From positions 2,480,001-2,544,000 of the forward strand of contig NZ_CP117167.1 in assembly GCF_028596025.1 (NCBI RefSeq): DNA of 64,000 nt, given 5' to 3'. The notes below the pieces were generated by a model. The model ran no database searches. It was not told where the DNA came from and was given only the letters and a program-made list of their open reading frames with translations. Position 1 is the stretch's first letter. Each line of letters begins with the position of its first letter. The translations under genes and the position numbers were made by a program. Below are positions 15,960 through 25,387 of this stretch, piece by piece. Source of the stretch: Mucilaginibacter jinjuensis. GTDB lineage: Bacteria > Bacteroidota > Bacteroidia > Sphingobacteriales > Sphingobacteriaceae.

Positions 15960-17867
15960 TTACTCTTCTTCCCCTATATACATTTCATTAATGGCACCGG
16001 CGTATTTGTTTTCAATTACCTTGCGTTTGGCTTTCATGGTAACGGTCATCTCGCCTTCGTCCATGCTGAATGGGTTGCGTTTTACTTTGAAGTTTTTGAT
16101 GCGCTCAAACTTGGCCAGTTCGTTACTTAGTTTTTTAATATCAGCACCAATCCAGTCGGTTACTTGCTTGTCGCTGATAAATTGCTCTGGTTGGTCGAAA
16201 TATTGTTCAGTAAGTCCGAAGGTTTCCTGCAGGCCTTCACGTGATGGAACGATGATGGCTGTTACATATTCGCGTTTATCGCCCACTAAAAACACCTGCT
16301 CAATTTTGGGACTTTTGAGGTAAGTGTTTTCAACCGGGGTGGGGTAAATATTTTTGCCGTAGGCATTTACCAGCATGTTTTTAAGGCGGTCGGTAATTTG
16401 CAGGTAGCCTTTGTAAAAGCGACCTATATCACCCGTGTGGAACCAGCCGTCGGCATCAATTGCAGCCTTGGTTTCTTCGGGTTTGTTCCAATAGCCTTTC
16501 ATTACGCATACGCCGCGGATGATGATTTCACCCTCTTCCGACTCAAAATTAGGGTCGAAAGTGTCATAGCTTTGAACCGTATAAATTTTACCGGTTTCGA
16601 TGTTTTGGATGGCTGTTTCTGTCCGTTTAAAAATGCGGCCTACAGTACCATAAACCTGGCGTTCAAACTCAGTAACAGCCATTGGCCCCGTAGTTTCCGT
16701 TAAGCCGAAGCCTTCCAGGATAGGCACACCCAAGTTGCCAAAAAACTCGCCCACGTTACGTGGTAAGGCGCCACCACCCGAGATCAGGAATTTTAAGCGG
16801 CCACCGGTTTTTTCGATGATCTTACTGAATACCAATTTGTGCGCAATCTTATATTCCCGGGCTAATATAAAGCCTGGCTTTTTGCCGCTCTCTTTTGCCT
16901 GGCGATATTTCTGGCCAATTTCCATCGCCCAGGTAAATATTTTGGTTTTTACGCCGCCTGCACTCATGCCGTTTTTGTTGGCCTTATCGTGGATGCGTTC
17001 TAATAATCGCGGCACGCAATTCATAATGGTAGGTTTAACCTCCATCAGGTTTTTGGCCAGCAACTCCAAACTTTGTGCAAAAGCTATTTTACAGCCCGCA
17101 CCGCAACAGATATAGTATGTAGCACAACGCTCAAACACGTGCGATAGTGGCAAGAATGAAAGGAATAAATCGTTCTCATCCACGTTCCAGATTTGCTCCA
17201 GCGCATCACGGATGGTTTCCACAAAGTTGCTATGTGTAAGCATTACACCTTTGGGCGTACCTGTGGTGCCCGAAGTATAAATTAAGCACGAAAGATCAGA
17301 CGGCAAAATAGCTTCGCGGGCAATGTTGATGGTGAGTTTGTATTGATCAACCAGCGTTTTACCTTCGGCAATAACCTCTGCAAAACTCACTACACCAGCG
17401 GTTAAATTCAGGTTCTCGGTATATTTTTCGAAATCGTCGAAAGCAGGAATGATACGGATTAGCGCCGGGCAATTATTAGCCACCTTTAATACCTTGCGGA
17501 ACAAAAAAGGATTGCCCACCAAAATAGTTTTCGAGCCCGAATCGTTCAGAATATATTCAACCTCAGCCTCGGTAAGTGTAGGGTATATCGAAGTATTTAC
17601 AGCGCCAATTTGCTGTAAAGCCTGGTCGTAATAAATATAATCGGGGCCGTTATCAATTAGCAGGCCTAAGCGGTCGCCTTTTTTAATCCCAATGTTAAGA
17701 AACCAGGCCGATATCGCATCGGCATTATCCAGCGTTTCCCGGTAGGATATTTCCTGCCAGCTATCCTTTACCTTATCAATTAAGAAAGTATGCGTATCCG
17801 GATGAATGTTTTTTACAACGTTTCTAAGCAGTTCAGGAACGGTTGTAACTTCTGTATTCAGGTTCAT
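15960..17867 (-). CDS. Long-chain acyl-CoA synthetase (AMP-binding, FadD15-like)
   Basis: 635 residues, full length. It activates fatty acids to acyl-CoA through an acyl-AMP intermediate at the membrane face. ANL-superfamily motifs are all present: P-loop IYTSGTTGTPKGVMLTHSN, the A5 motif GFGLTETTGP, the A7 motif WFHTGDIG, and KNMLVNAYGKNIYP near the C-terminal hinge with the catalytic Lys region. The closest relatives are the ~600-residue group often labelled long-chain-fatty-acid--CoA ligase. It stands alone between a palindromic repeat and the cys operon terminator. Confidence 0.94.
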   Translation of the reverse strand: MNLNTEVTTVPELLRNVVKNIHPDTHTFLIDKVKDSWQEISYRETLDNADAISAWFLNIGIKKGDRLGLLIDNGPDYIYYDQALQQIGAVNTSIYPTLTEAEVEYILNDSGSKTILVGNPFLFRKVLKVANNCPALIRIIPAFDDFEKYTENLNLTAGVVSFAEVIAEGKTLVDQYKLTINIAREAILPSDLSCLIYTSGTTGTPKGVMLTHSNFVETIRDALEQIWNVDENDLFLSFLPLSHVFERCATYYICCGAGCKIAFAQSLELLAKNLMEVKPTIMNCVPRLLERIHDKANKNGMSAGGVKTKIFTWAMEIGQKYRQAKESGKKPGFILAREYKIAHKLVFSKIIEKTGGRLKFLISGGGALPRNVGEFFGNLGVPILEGFGLTETTGPMAVTEFERQVYGTVGRIFKRTETAIQNIETGKIYTVQSYDTFDPNFESEEGEIIIRGVCVMKGYWNKPEETKAAIDADGWFHTGDIGRFYKGYLQITDRLKNMLVNAYGKNIYPTPVENTYLKSPKIEQVFLVGDKREYVTAIIVPSREGLQETFGLTEQYFDQPEQFISDKQVTDWIGADIKKLSNELAKFERIKNFKVKRNPFSMDEGEMTVTMKAKRKVIENKYAGAINEMYIGEEE

Positions 17868-17979
17868 TAATTTAACTGGGGTTTTTACAAAAAGAACAAA
17901 TTTAATTATTTATAGGTAAAAACAAATTAGGGTATTAAATAGCAGCAACTTCCGTTCCAATGTAAAACGCATTAACGCA

Positions 17980-18007
17980 AAAAGCCCCGGCAATCGTCGG
18001 GGCTTTT
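17980..18007 (-). terminator. Intrinsic terminator of the sulfate-assimilation operon
   Basis: AAAAGCCCCG, an 8-base loop and CGGGGCTTTT form a 10-bp stem. On the minus strand it follows the cysN stop by 29 bp and ends in TTTTTGCG. Confidence 0.88.
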
Positions 18008-18036
18008 GTTGTTTTAGAATGATATGATTTTGGTTA

Positions 18037-19287
18037 TTAATCCGCGTTTGCGCGAAGCATTAAAGCCCCTACGGTTACATTGGTACGGCTATCGATAATG
18101 ATAGCGCCCCCGCTGTTCTTATTATTTTGATAAAGATCAAACACTAAAGGATCGGCAGTTTTGATGATGACGCGACCGATATCGTTCAGCTTAAATTCTT
18201 CACCATCTTCTTTTTCTAAAGTGTTGATGTTTACTTTATATAATATCTCCTGGATACGTGCTTTAGTAACCTTGCTATTATGCTGAATTAAATAAGTAAG
18301 CGAAGTATCCAATGCGCGGGTATCCATCCAGCATAAATCGGCTTCAATTAATTGCGACACTTGTGGTTTTAAGGCGCTGCTCACTAAAATATCGCCACGG
18401 CTAATATCAATATCGTCTTTCAATCTAACGGTTACTGATAAACCTGCACCGGCTTCTTCAAATTGTTTATCTAATAGTTCGATGTGCTCAACAGTAGAGG
18501 TGAAGCCTGATGGCAACACGGTTACTTTATCGTTAACTCTTAATGAGCCACTCAGGATTCGGCCAGCATAACCACGATAATCATGTAATTCATCTGTTTG
18601 TGGACGAACGACCCATTGTACAGGCAGGTAAGCATGAGCAACGTTGGCATCAATGGCAATTTCTACCGTCTCCAAGTGATCAAGCAGACTTTTGCCGTTG
18701 TACCAGTCCATATTTTTTGATGGATTAACAATGTTATCGCCTTTAAGTGCACTAACCGGGATATAGGTGATGTTACTTAAGCCAACCTTGGCTGCTAACT
18801 GCTGATAATCCTTAACGATCTCATTAAAACGATCTTCAGAAAAATCAATCATGTCCATCTTGTTCACGGCTACCACTACTTGCGGTAATCCTAACAGCGA
18901 CACCAAAAATGAGTGGCGAATAGTTTGCTCGATAACCCCTTTACGGGCATCTATCAAAATAATAGCCAAGTTTGAATTTGATGCACCGGTAACCATATTA
19001 CGGGTGTACTGGATGTGGCCGGGTGCATCAGCAATGATAAACTTACGTTTCTCGGTCTGGAAGTATTTGTAGGCCACATCAATGGTAATACCTTGCTCGC
19101 GCTCGGCTTTGAGACCGTCGGTCAGGATGGCCAGATCGATGGTGCCATCGTCATTTTTACGATTCGAGCTTTGCAGGGCTTCGAGTTGATCGGCCAGAAT
19201 AGATTCACTATCGTACAATAGTCGACCAATCAATGTGCTCTTGCCATCGTCGACACTACCGGCAGTAATAAATTTTAGTATTTCCAT
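18037..19287 (-). CDS. cysN: Sulfate adenylyltransferase subunit 1 (GTPase)
   Basis: 416 residues. CysN is the regulatory GTPase that drives CysD to form adenosine 5'-phosphosulfate from ATP and sulfate. The P-loop is GSVDDGKS (10-17), the G3 motif DAPGHIQYTRNM, and the G4 motif NKMD. Domains II-III of the EF-Tu type follow. There is no fused APS kinase (CysC) at the C terminus, which matches a pathway that reduces APS directly. The start codon overlaps the cysD stop by one base. Confidence 0.96.
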   Translation of the reverse strand: MEILKFITAGSVDDGKSTLIGRLLYDSESILADQLEALQSSNRKNDDGTIDLAILTDGLKAEREQGITIDVAYKYFQTEKRKFIIADAPGHIQYTRNMVTGASNSNLAIILIDARKGVIEQTIRHSFLVSLLGLPQVVVAVNKMDMIDFSEDRFNEIVKDYQQLAAKVGLSNITYIPVSALKGDNIVNPSKNMDWYNGKSLLDHLETVEIAIDANVAHAYLPVQWVVRPQTDELHDYRGYAGRILSGSLRVNDKVTVLPSGFTSTVEHIELLDKQFEEAGAGLSVTVRLKDDIDISRGDILVSSALKPQVSQLIEADLCWMDTRALDTSLTYLIQHNSKVTKARIQEILYKVNINTLEKEDGEEFKLNDIGRVIIKTADPLVFDLYQNNKNSGGAIIIDSRTNVTVGALMLRANAD

Positions 19288-20192
19288 TAAAAATAGCCTC
19301 CTTTCTTGCGGTCTTCCATGGCAGCTTCAGACACTTTGTCGTCCATGCGCGCACCACGTTCGCTTATTTTAGAGGCACTTATTTCGTTAATAATATCGTC
19401 AATTTCAAATGCGTATGATTCTACAGCGGCAGTACAGGTCATGTCGCCCACGGTGCGGAAACGCACGTTACGGTTTTCAACTACATCCTCGCTATCCATG
19501 TTCAGGAACTCGGATGCTGCCATTAGCTGACCGTTCCGGGTAATGCAATCGCGCTGATGTGCAAAGTAAATAGTAGGCAAAGGGATGTTTTCGCGACGGA
19601 TATAATTCCATACATCCAACTCCGTCCAATTACTGATCGGGAACACGCGTACGTTTTCGCCTTTGTTAATTTTACCGTTAAAGATGTTCCAAAGCTCGGG
19701 GCGCTGGCGTTTTGGATCCCATTGACCGAATTCGTCACGTACCGAGAAGATGCGTTCCTTAGCGCGGGCTTTTTCCTCATCGCGGCGTGCGCCACCAATA
19801 CAAGCATCAAACTGGTGCTTGGCAATGGTGTTTAGCAGGGTAACGGTTTGCAAAGCATTACGGCTCGCGTTTTTACCTTTTTGCTCCACCACGTTGCCGT
19901 TATCAATATCATCCTGCACATAACCAACAATCAGCTTTTCGCCAATACGTTTAATCATATCATCGCGGTAGTCAATTGTTTCCTGAAAGTTATGGCCGGT
20001 ATCGATATGCACCAGCGGAAATGGGAACTTACCGGGGCGAAATGCTTTTTGGGCCAGGTGCACCAGTGTTATAGAATCTTTACCTCCTGAAAATAAAAGC
20101 GCAGGTTTCTCAAACTGGCCTGCAACCTCGCGTAAAATATAGATCGCCTCTGCCTCAAGCTCGTCCAGGTAATCCAGGTTGTACTTACTCAT
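19287..20192 (-). CDS. cysD: Sulfate adenylyltransferase subunit 2
   Basis: 301 residues, the catalytic ATP pyrophosphatase-type subunit of ATP sulfurylase. The PP-loop SGGKDS is at residues 35-40 and the family pieces GGARRDEEKARAKERIFS and QRDCITRNGQLM are present. The start overlaps the cysH end by 8 bp and the stop overlaps cysN by one base, so cysH-cysD-cysN are translationally coupled. Confidence 0.97.
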   Translation of the reverse strand: MSKYNLDYLDELEAEAIYILREVAGQFEKPALLFSGGKDSITLVHLAQKAFRPGKFPFPLVHIDTGHNFQETIDYRDDMIKRIGEKLIVGYVQDDIDNGNVVEQKGKNASRNALQTVTLLNTIAKHQFDACIGGARRDEEKARAKERIFSVRDEFGQWDPKRQRPELWNIFNGKINKGENVRVFPISNWTELDVWNYIRRENIPLPTIYFAHQRDCITRNGQLMAASEFLNMDSEDVVENRNVRFRTVGDMTCTAAVESYAFEIDDIINEISASKISERGARMDDKVSEAAMEDRKKGGYF

Positions 20193-20913
20193 TTGTTATT
20201 AAATTATTATCATGGCCAACATGCAGCCCACATTCTTTCTTCGATTGATCTTCCCACCACCAGCGGCCAGCCCTAAAGTCTTCGCCGGGTTGTACGGCAC
20301 GGGTACATGGTGCGCAGCCTATGCTGGGGAAACCACGATCGTGCAGTACATTGTATGGTATATTATTTACGTTTATATATTCCTTAACATCGTCAAGCGA
20401 CCAGTTATATATCGGATGAAATTTAACAATTTGATTTGAATCATCCCACTCAATCGGCTCCATAAACTGGCGGTTGGCAGATTGATCGGCTCGGATGCCT
20501 GTAATCCACAACTTATTGCCAGCCAAGGCGCGTTTTAATGGTTCGATTTTGCGAATATTACAACACTCTTTCCGGTTCTCAACCGATTCATAAAACGAGT
20601 TGGGACCCTTAGCATCCACCATTCGCTGCAAAGCTTCGTGCTGCGGATAATAGGCATGGATTGGTTTGCCATACATTTCCAGTGTACGGTTCCACACGTA
20701 ATAAGTTTCGGGGAACAATCGACCGGTTTCTAAAGTAAATACCTTAATAGGTAGGTTATTTTTGAAGATCATGTGCGTTATCGCCTGATCTTCCCAGCCG
20801 AAACTGGTAGAAAAGATAATCTCACCAGGGAAAAGCGCAGCCAGGTTAGCCAAAGCTTCTACCGGGCCGAGGCCTTCAGTGTGTTGTTTAATATGTTCGG
20901 GAACTTTACTCAT
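20185..20913 (-). CDS. cysH: Adenylyl-sulfate (APS) reductase, assimilatory
   Basis: 242 residues. It reduces activated sulfate to sulfite using thioredoxin. It carries the iron-sulfur cysteine set of APS reductases: Cys117-Cys118 (KECCNIRK) and Cys200/Cys203 (GCAPC), which bind a [4Fe-4S] cluster, plus the catalytic Cys228 in KKECGLH. E. coli PAPS reductase lacks the CC...CxxC set, so APS rather than PAPS is the expected substrate. No APS kinase is present in this operon. It is preceded by the siroheme/TSUP fusion (3 bp gap). Confidence 0.95.
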   Translation of the reverse strand: MSKVPEHIKQHTEGLGPVEALANLAALFPGEIIFSTSFGWEDQAITHMIFKNNLPIKVFTLETGRLFPETYYVWNRTLEMYGKPIHAYYPQHEALQRMVDAKGPNSFYESVENRKECCNIRKIEPLKRALAGNKLWITGIRADQSANRQFMEPIEWDDSNQIVKFHPIYNWSLDDVKEYINVNNIPYNVLHDRGFPSIGCAPCTRAVQPGEDFRAGRWWWEDQSKKECGLHVGHDNNLITNE

Positions 20914-20916
20914 TTC

Positions 20917-22434
20917 TTAAATAACCTTTAGTACAAAATTGATGATACTCTTTAAACTGATGAGTACCACAATTACAGCAACCGACATCATAATGGCTTT
21001 GGTCGAGATCTTGTTAGAGATCCTTGCCGCAATAGGCGAAGCCAGTGCGCTACCTAATACCAAACCTGCAACAGACTCCCAATGGGCGCCGTTGAGCATG
21101 GCAATAAAAGTAAGCGAACTCATTAAGGCTATAAAGAACCTTGATAGCTTGACAGTACCCAATGAAAAACGAGGATTACGCCCACCGGCTATCAGTGATG
21201 ATAGCACGATTGAACCCCAGCCTCCGCCGCCAACAGCATCAATAAAACCACCACCAAAACCTAAAAAGCGGATGTTTTTAATTTTGCCTGATTTTCTTTT
21301 GGCTTTCAGATCTAAAGCTTTGCGGAAGATGACGATACCTAAAATTAAGGTATATAAGGATACTAAAGGCTTGGTATACTGTGCATAATGCTCTAACGAT
21401 GAAATTAAGTAAGCACCTGCCATGGCACCAATAATACCCGGAATAAGCAGTAACCAGAATAGCTTCCAGTTAATATTATTCATGCGGTAATGCATCCAAC
21501 CGGCAATACCGTTGCTCAAAATTTCTGATAAATGAACACCCATACTTGCCGTAGCAGGAGGGATGCCCATTGATAAGGAGAACGTGGTTGAAGTAACACC
21601 GTACGACATGCCGATAGCACCATCAATAAAAGCAAACACAAAACCTGCACCTAAAAAGTAATAGAATATAGGATTGATGTTCTGTAAAAAGCTTTTAAAA
21701 TCTGCATCGCGTGACCATAAAATGGATACCACAATGGCGATTGAAGCCACAATGGTTCCCCAGATAATCCAGCGGAAAAGGTTTTTAAATTCGGACTGTT
21801 GTTTAGGCTTAACCAGTACAGAGGTTACCTCGTTTAGCTTTTTAACCTTGGTGGTAAAATCTCCCTTTAATGAATCTCGTAAAGTACTAAGCTGTTGCAG
21901 GGTAGTATCAATTTCTTCGGGCAGTCCTTCGTTTAAAACTTCCTTCAAACGTTTAGCCACAGTTGGCGATTTGCCGTTGGTCGAGATCGCAATTTTCAGA
22001 TCGCCTTTTTGCACGATAGAACCCAAGTAAAAATCACAAAGCGAAGGTTTATCAGCGACGTTAATCAGCAGGTTACGATCATGCGCAGCCTGGCGTATAA
22101 TGGCGTTTAAAATATTATCATCAGTAGCCGCAATTACCAGGTCGGCTGTATCCAGATCATCCTCTTCAAATTGCTTTTCGCGGATGGTTATGGTTGGGTT
22201 TTCGGTAGCCAACAGATATACTTCTGTGGACACCTTTAAGGCAATAACCGTCACCTTTGCAAGCGGACTATTTTTGAGCAAGGCAGTCAGTTTTTCTAAA
22301 CCAACATTACCTGCGCCAATTACAACCGTATGCAATTCATTCAGCTTTAAAAAAACAGGGAACAATTGATTTCCTGCTGATGTTTTTTCTTCGCTCAATG
22401 TGTTCAAACTATTATTCCTGGGCAACAATGTCAT
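20917..22434 (-). CDS. Fusion of siroheme synthase (precorrin-2 dehydrogenase) and TSUP/TauE-SafE permease
   Basis: 505 residues from the ATG at 22434 (MTLLPRNNS). Residues about 25-230 are a Met8/CysG-B type precorrin-2 dehydrogenase/ferrochelatase: FPVFLKLNELHTVVIGAGNVGLEK with a Rossmann glycine motif, and later KGDLKIAISTNGKSPTVAKRLKE. From about 235 to the end there are eight or so membrane helices of the sulfite exporter TauE/SafE family (FAFIDGAIGMSYGVTSTT, GMPPATAS-like stretch, GGGFIDAVGGGGWGSIVLSSLIAGGRNPR). The first half makes the sulfite reductase cofactor with CobA; the second may move sulfate or sulfite. The frame is open to 22491, but the ATG at 22434 gives a 23-bp overlap with cobA and a better start. 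Confidence 0.92.
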   Translation of the reverse strand: MTLLPRNNSLNTLSEEKTSAGNQLFPVFLKLNELHTVVIGAGNVGLEKLTALLKNSPLAKVTVIALKVSTEVYLLATENPTITIREKQFEEDDLDTADLVIAATDDNILNAIIRQAAHDRNLLINVADKPSLCDFYLGSIVQKGDLKIAISTNGKSPTVAKRLKEVLNEGLPEEIDTTLQQLSTLRDSLKGDFTTKVKKLNEVTSVLVKPKQQSEFKNLFRWIIWGTIVASIAIVVSILWSRDADFKSFLQNINPIFYYFLGAGFVFAFIDGAIGMSYGVTSTTFSLSMGIPPATASMGVHLSEILSNGIAGWMHYRMNNINWKLFWLLLIPGIIGAMAGAYLISSLEHYAQYTKPLVSLYTLILGIVIFRKALDLKAKRKSGKIKNIRFLGFGGGFIDAVGGGGWGSIVLSSLIAGGRNPRFSLGTVKLSRFFIALMSSLTFIAMLNGAHWESVAGLVLGSALASPIAARISNKISTKAIMMSVAVIVVLISLKSIINFVLKVI

Positions 22435-23203
22435 AAAATTCCCTGATAGGTGAAAACTTAGGGTGCAGTGATACCACATCGCCCAACACAATCAGTGCCG
22501 GTGCCTTAATTTTATTTTCTGCAACTACTTCAACAATGGTATCAACAACGCCAATGGCCACTTTTTCTTCGGTGGTCGATCCGCTTTGTATTACCGCAAC
22601 CGGTAGTCTGTTTTTGCCTTCTTTTTTATAAATTTCAACAATTTCGGCCAATTTATGTACGCCCATTAAAACAACAACAGTTGCTTTGGTACGGGCTGCT
22701 TCATAAAGATCACTTGAAATCTGGCCGTTTGCCGTAGTACCGGTTACCACCCAAAAGCTTTCACTTAAACCGCGATGCGTAACCGGGATGTTCTGCAAGC
22801 CCGGTACGGAGATAGAACTTGAAATCCCCGGAATAACTTGTGCCGGGATACTGTAAGAAGCCGCAAAATCCAATTCCTCATAACCACGGCCAAATACAAA
22901 CGGGTCGCCGCCTTTTAAGCGGACTACATGGCCATAATTGATAGCATAATCAATCATCAGTTTGTTAACCGCATCCTGCGAGTATGAATGATCGCCCGAA
23001 CGTTTACCTACATATACTTTGTGTGCATGGGCTGGGGCAAAGTCCAGCAATTCGTTATTCACCAGGGCATCATACAATACCACATCGGCAGTTTGTAGGG
23101 CTTTAACGCCTTTAAGCGTTATCAGCTCGACATCGCCCGGACCAGCGCCTACCAGTGTAATGCGTGGTTCTTTAACGGCTGTTTTAGTTTGGGTTTGTAT
23201 CAT
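22412..23203 (-). CDS. cobA: Uroporphyrinogen-III C-methyltransferase
   Basis: 263 residues. It methylates uroporphyrinogen III twice with SAM to give precorrin-2, the entry to siroheme. SUMT signatures are TLVGAGPGDVELITLKGVKAL and VVLYDALVN at the N terminus, LKGGDPFVFGRGYEE in the middle and VTHRGLSESFWVVTGT. It lies 2 bp downstream of the sulfite reductase gene and overlaps the next gene, which carries the dehydrogenase/chelatase half of siroheme synthesis. Confidence 0.97.
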   Translation of the reverse strand: MIQTQTKTAVKEPRITLVGAGPGDVELITLKGVKALQTADVVLYDALVNNELLDFAPAHAHKVYVGKRSGDHSYSQDAVNKLMIDYAINYGHVVRLKGGDPFVFGRGYEELDFAASYSIPAQVIPGISSSISVPGLQNIPVTHRGLSESFWVVTGTTANGQISSDLYEAARTKATVVVLMGVHKLAEIVEIYKKEGKNRLPVAVIQSGSTTEEKVAIGVVDTIVEVVAENKIKAPALIVLGDVVSLHPKFSPIREFYDIVAQE

Positions 23204-23205
23204 GG

Positions 23206-25299
23206 TTATACTAATGCCTCTCTTTTTGCTTTAATACCATCTAAAAATGAAGTTGCTTCGGCTTTGTAGCGGGTAGCAAACTCCTGCGATGGTTCGTTTT
23301 GGTTAATCTGTAAAATCAGCTCGCTAAAGCTGCTTTGTAATTCTATTTCTTTAGTGTCGACATAATTTACGTCGAACTCTTTGATGATACCTGTTTGGGT
23401 ACTCATGTTGATGTTTTTTTGCAGTAACAAAGCTTTGGCACTGCTCACCATTACGTTGTAGCTATGGTAAATGGCATCAGCCCAGCGGCCTTCGTTATAA
23501 GCTTCGTTAGCCCATCCTAATTTTTCGTCGGTTTCGAATAGGAGGGTAGCTACTAAGTCGATTACCACACCAGCACATTCGCCAACGCCAATGGCGGTTG
23601 CAAAGGTTTCTACGTGCCCCCAGTCTACAAACTCATCGTCGGTTAGGGTAGTTAAATCAGCCAGTGGTTTTAATAGCTGGTAGAAATAATCTTTACCGAA
23701 ACGGTCATAGTATCCGTGAAAAGTTTCATCGGCAATCGAGTTCTTTTGAAAATCATCTAATACCGCTCTCAGTACATGCGTAGCGCGTTTAGCCGGTACT
23801 TTAATTACCTTATCAGCCGCACGGCCAAAGCCGTTGCCAACAGTACCGCCACCTAACAATACTTGTACAGATGGTAACACGGCTTTACCTGCTTTTAATG
23901 AGCTGCCGTGAAACCCAATATGCGCTAAACCATGCTGACCACATGAGTTCATGCAGCCGCTGATTTTAATCTTGATCTCGCGGTTGTAGATCAAACTTTC
24001 GTATTCATTATAGATCACATCCTCTAACACTTTAGATAAAGTCATACTGTTAGAGATTCCCAGGTTACAGGTATCGGTACCAGGGCAAGTGGTTACATCG
24101 GCTACGCTATCGAAACCCGGAGCAGCCAGATCAATATTTTCTAAAGCTTCATAAAGTGCAGGTAATGATTCTTTGCGTGCGTATTTCAGCATTAATCCCT
24201 GGTTTTGAGTGATGCGGATCTCATCAGCCACATAAGGGCTGATGGCATCAACCAATTGGCGTGCTACGTTTGATGGAATATCGCCCACAGGTACTTTTAC
24301 AAACACGCCATAAAAACCTGTTTGCTTTTGCGCAAAAACATTAGTGTTTAACCATTGCTCGTAACGGAGCGGATTTTTTAGATCTTCAACCGCCAGCAAA
24401 TTTTCAGCTATTTGTGGTGGCTGGGGTTGGCTGATTGTATCTCTGTTAACTTTAAGGCTTTTAACCTTGTTAGCCGTTTTTTCTATCGAAGCCAGGTTCA
24501 ATAATTCCTCTAAACCAATCTTTTGGATCAGGAATTTTAAACGGGCTTTATTACGGTTGGTACGTTCGCCATTACGGTCGAACACACGGATGATAGCTTC
24601 GATGTACGGGATTAGCTCATCCTCGGGCAAAAACTCTTCTACCGCATGGGCTAAAGCAGGTTGCGCGCCAAGGCCGCCACCCAATAAAACTTTAAAACCA
24701 CGGCTACCGTCTTCTTTCAGTTTCGGGATAAAACCCAGATCGTGAATGTAAGAGAAAGCAGTATCAGCTTCGCTTGACGAAAAAGCTATTTTGAATTTAC
24801 GGCCCATATCCTGACAGATGGGGTTACGCAAAAAGTATTCGAAAGTGGCGTGTGCGTAAGGCGATACATCAAAGGGTTCCAATGGGTCGATGCCCGAAGT
24901 TGCCGATGCAGTTACGTTACGCACGGTATTTCCGCAGGCCTCGCGCAAAGTGATTTCGTCCTGCTCCAGTTCTGCCCAAAGTTGTGGGGTGCGGTCAAGG
25001 CTTACGTAGTGTATCTGGATATCCTGGCGGGTGGTTAAGTGCAGGTTGCTGCTGCCGTACTGGTCAGATATGTCGGCAATGCGCAATAGTTGTTTAAAGG
25101 TTACCTTACCGAAAGGCAGTTTGATACGCACCATTTGCACACCCGGCTGGCGCTGGCCGTAAACACCGCGTGCCAAACGCAAACTCCTGAATTTTTCGTC
25201 GTGGATTTTGCCTTCGCGAAACGCACGGATCTTTCGTTCTAGGTCTATAATGTCTTTTTCAACTATCGGATTTTCCAGTTCTGTTCTGAAACTTTGCAT
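23206..25299 (-). CDS. Siroheme sulfite reductase (ferredoxin-type) with HEPN-like C-terminal extension
   Basis: 697 residues. Two ferredoxin-like and siroheme domain repeats carry the 4Fe-4S/siroheme cysteines at 405 and 411 (TCPGTDTCNLG) and at 449 and 453 (SGCMNSCGQH). That pattern is shared by assimilatory sulfite and nitrite reductases. The operon (cysHDN, cobA) makes sulfite the likely substrate, reduced with six electrons to sulfide. From about residue 560 there is an unusual helical extension (GECAGVVIDLVATLLFETDEK, then ADAIYHSYNVMVSSAKALLLQ) of HEPN-like type, absent from plant and proteobacterial enzymes. The start at 25299 is 22 bp after the leader terminator. Confidence 0.93.
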   Translation of the reverse strand: MQSFRTELENPIVEKDIIDLERKIRAFREGKIHDEKFRSLRLARGVYGQRQPGVQMVRIKLPFGKVTFKQLLRIADISDQYGSSNLHLTTRQDIQIHYVSLDRTPQLWAELEQDEITLREACGNTVRNVTASATSGIDPLEPFDVSPYAHATFEYFLRNPICQDMGRKFKIAFSSSEADTAFSYIHDLGFIPKLKEDGSRGFKVLLGGGLGAQPALAHAVEEFLPEDELIPYIEAIIRVFDRNGERTNRNKARLKFLIQKIGLEELLNLASIEKTANKVKSLKVNRDTISQPQPPQIAENLLAVEDLKNPLRYEQWLNTNVFAQKQTGFYGVFVKVPVGDIPSNVARQLVDAISPYVADEIRITQNQGLMLKYARKESLPALYEALENIDLAAPGFDSVADVTTCPGTDTCNLGISNSMTLSKVLEDVIYNEYESLIYNREIKIKISGCMNSCGQHGLAHIGFHGSSLKAGKAVLPSVQVLLGGGTVGNGFGRAADKVIKVPAKRATHVLRAVLDDFQKNSIADETFHGYYDRFGKDYFYQLLKPLADLTTLTDDEFVDWGHVETFATAIGVGECAGVVIDLVATLLFETDEKLGWANEAYNEGRWADAIYHSYNVMVSSAKALLLQKNINMSTQTGIIKEFDVNYVDTKEIELQSSFSELILQINQNEPSQEFATRYKAEATSFLDGIKAKREALV

Positions 25300-25320
25300 G
25301 TCAGCAAATTAATATTGTTA

Positions 25321-25353
25321 TAAAAAAGCCCCTTCTGCTGCGGCTGAAGAGGC
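25321..25353 (-). terminator. Leader (attenuator) terminator before the sulfite reductase gene
   Basis: On the minus strand GCCTCTTC, a 10-base loop and GAAGGGGC form an 8-bp stem (one G-U pair), directly followed by TTTTTTA. It lies between the leader ORF and the first structural gene, only 22 bp before its ATG, so it would shut the operon off unless antiterminated. Confidence 0.8.
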
Positions 25354-25387
25354 GTATATCATCTAAATTATACAGCAACAGCCATTA

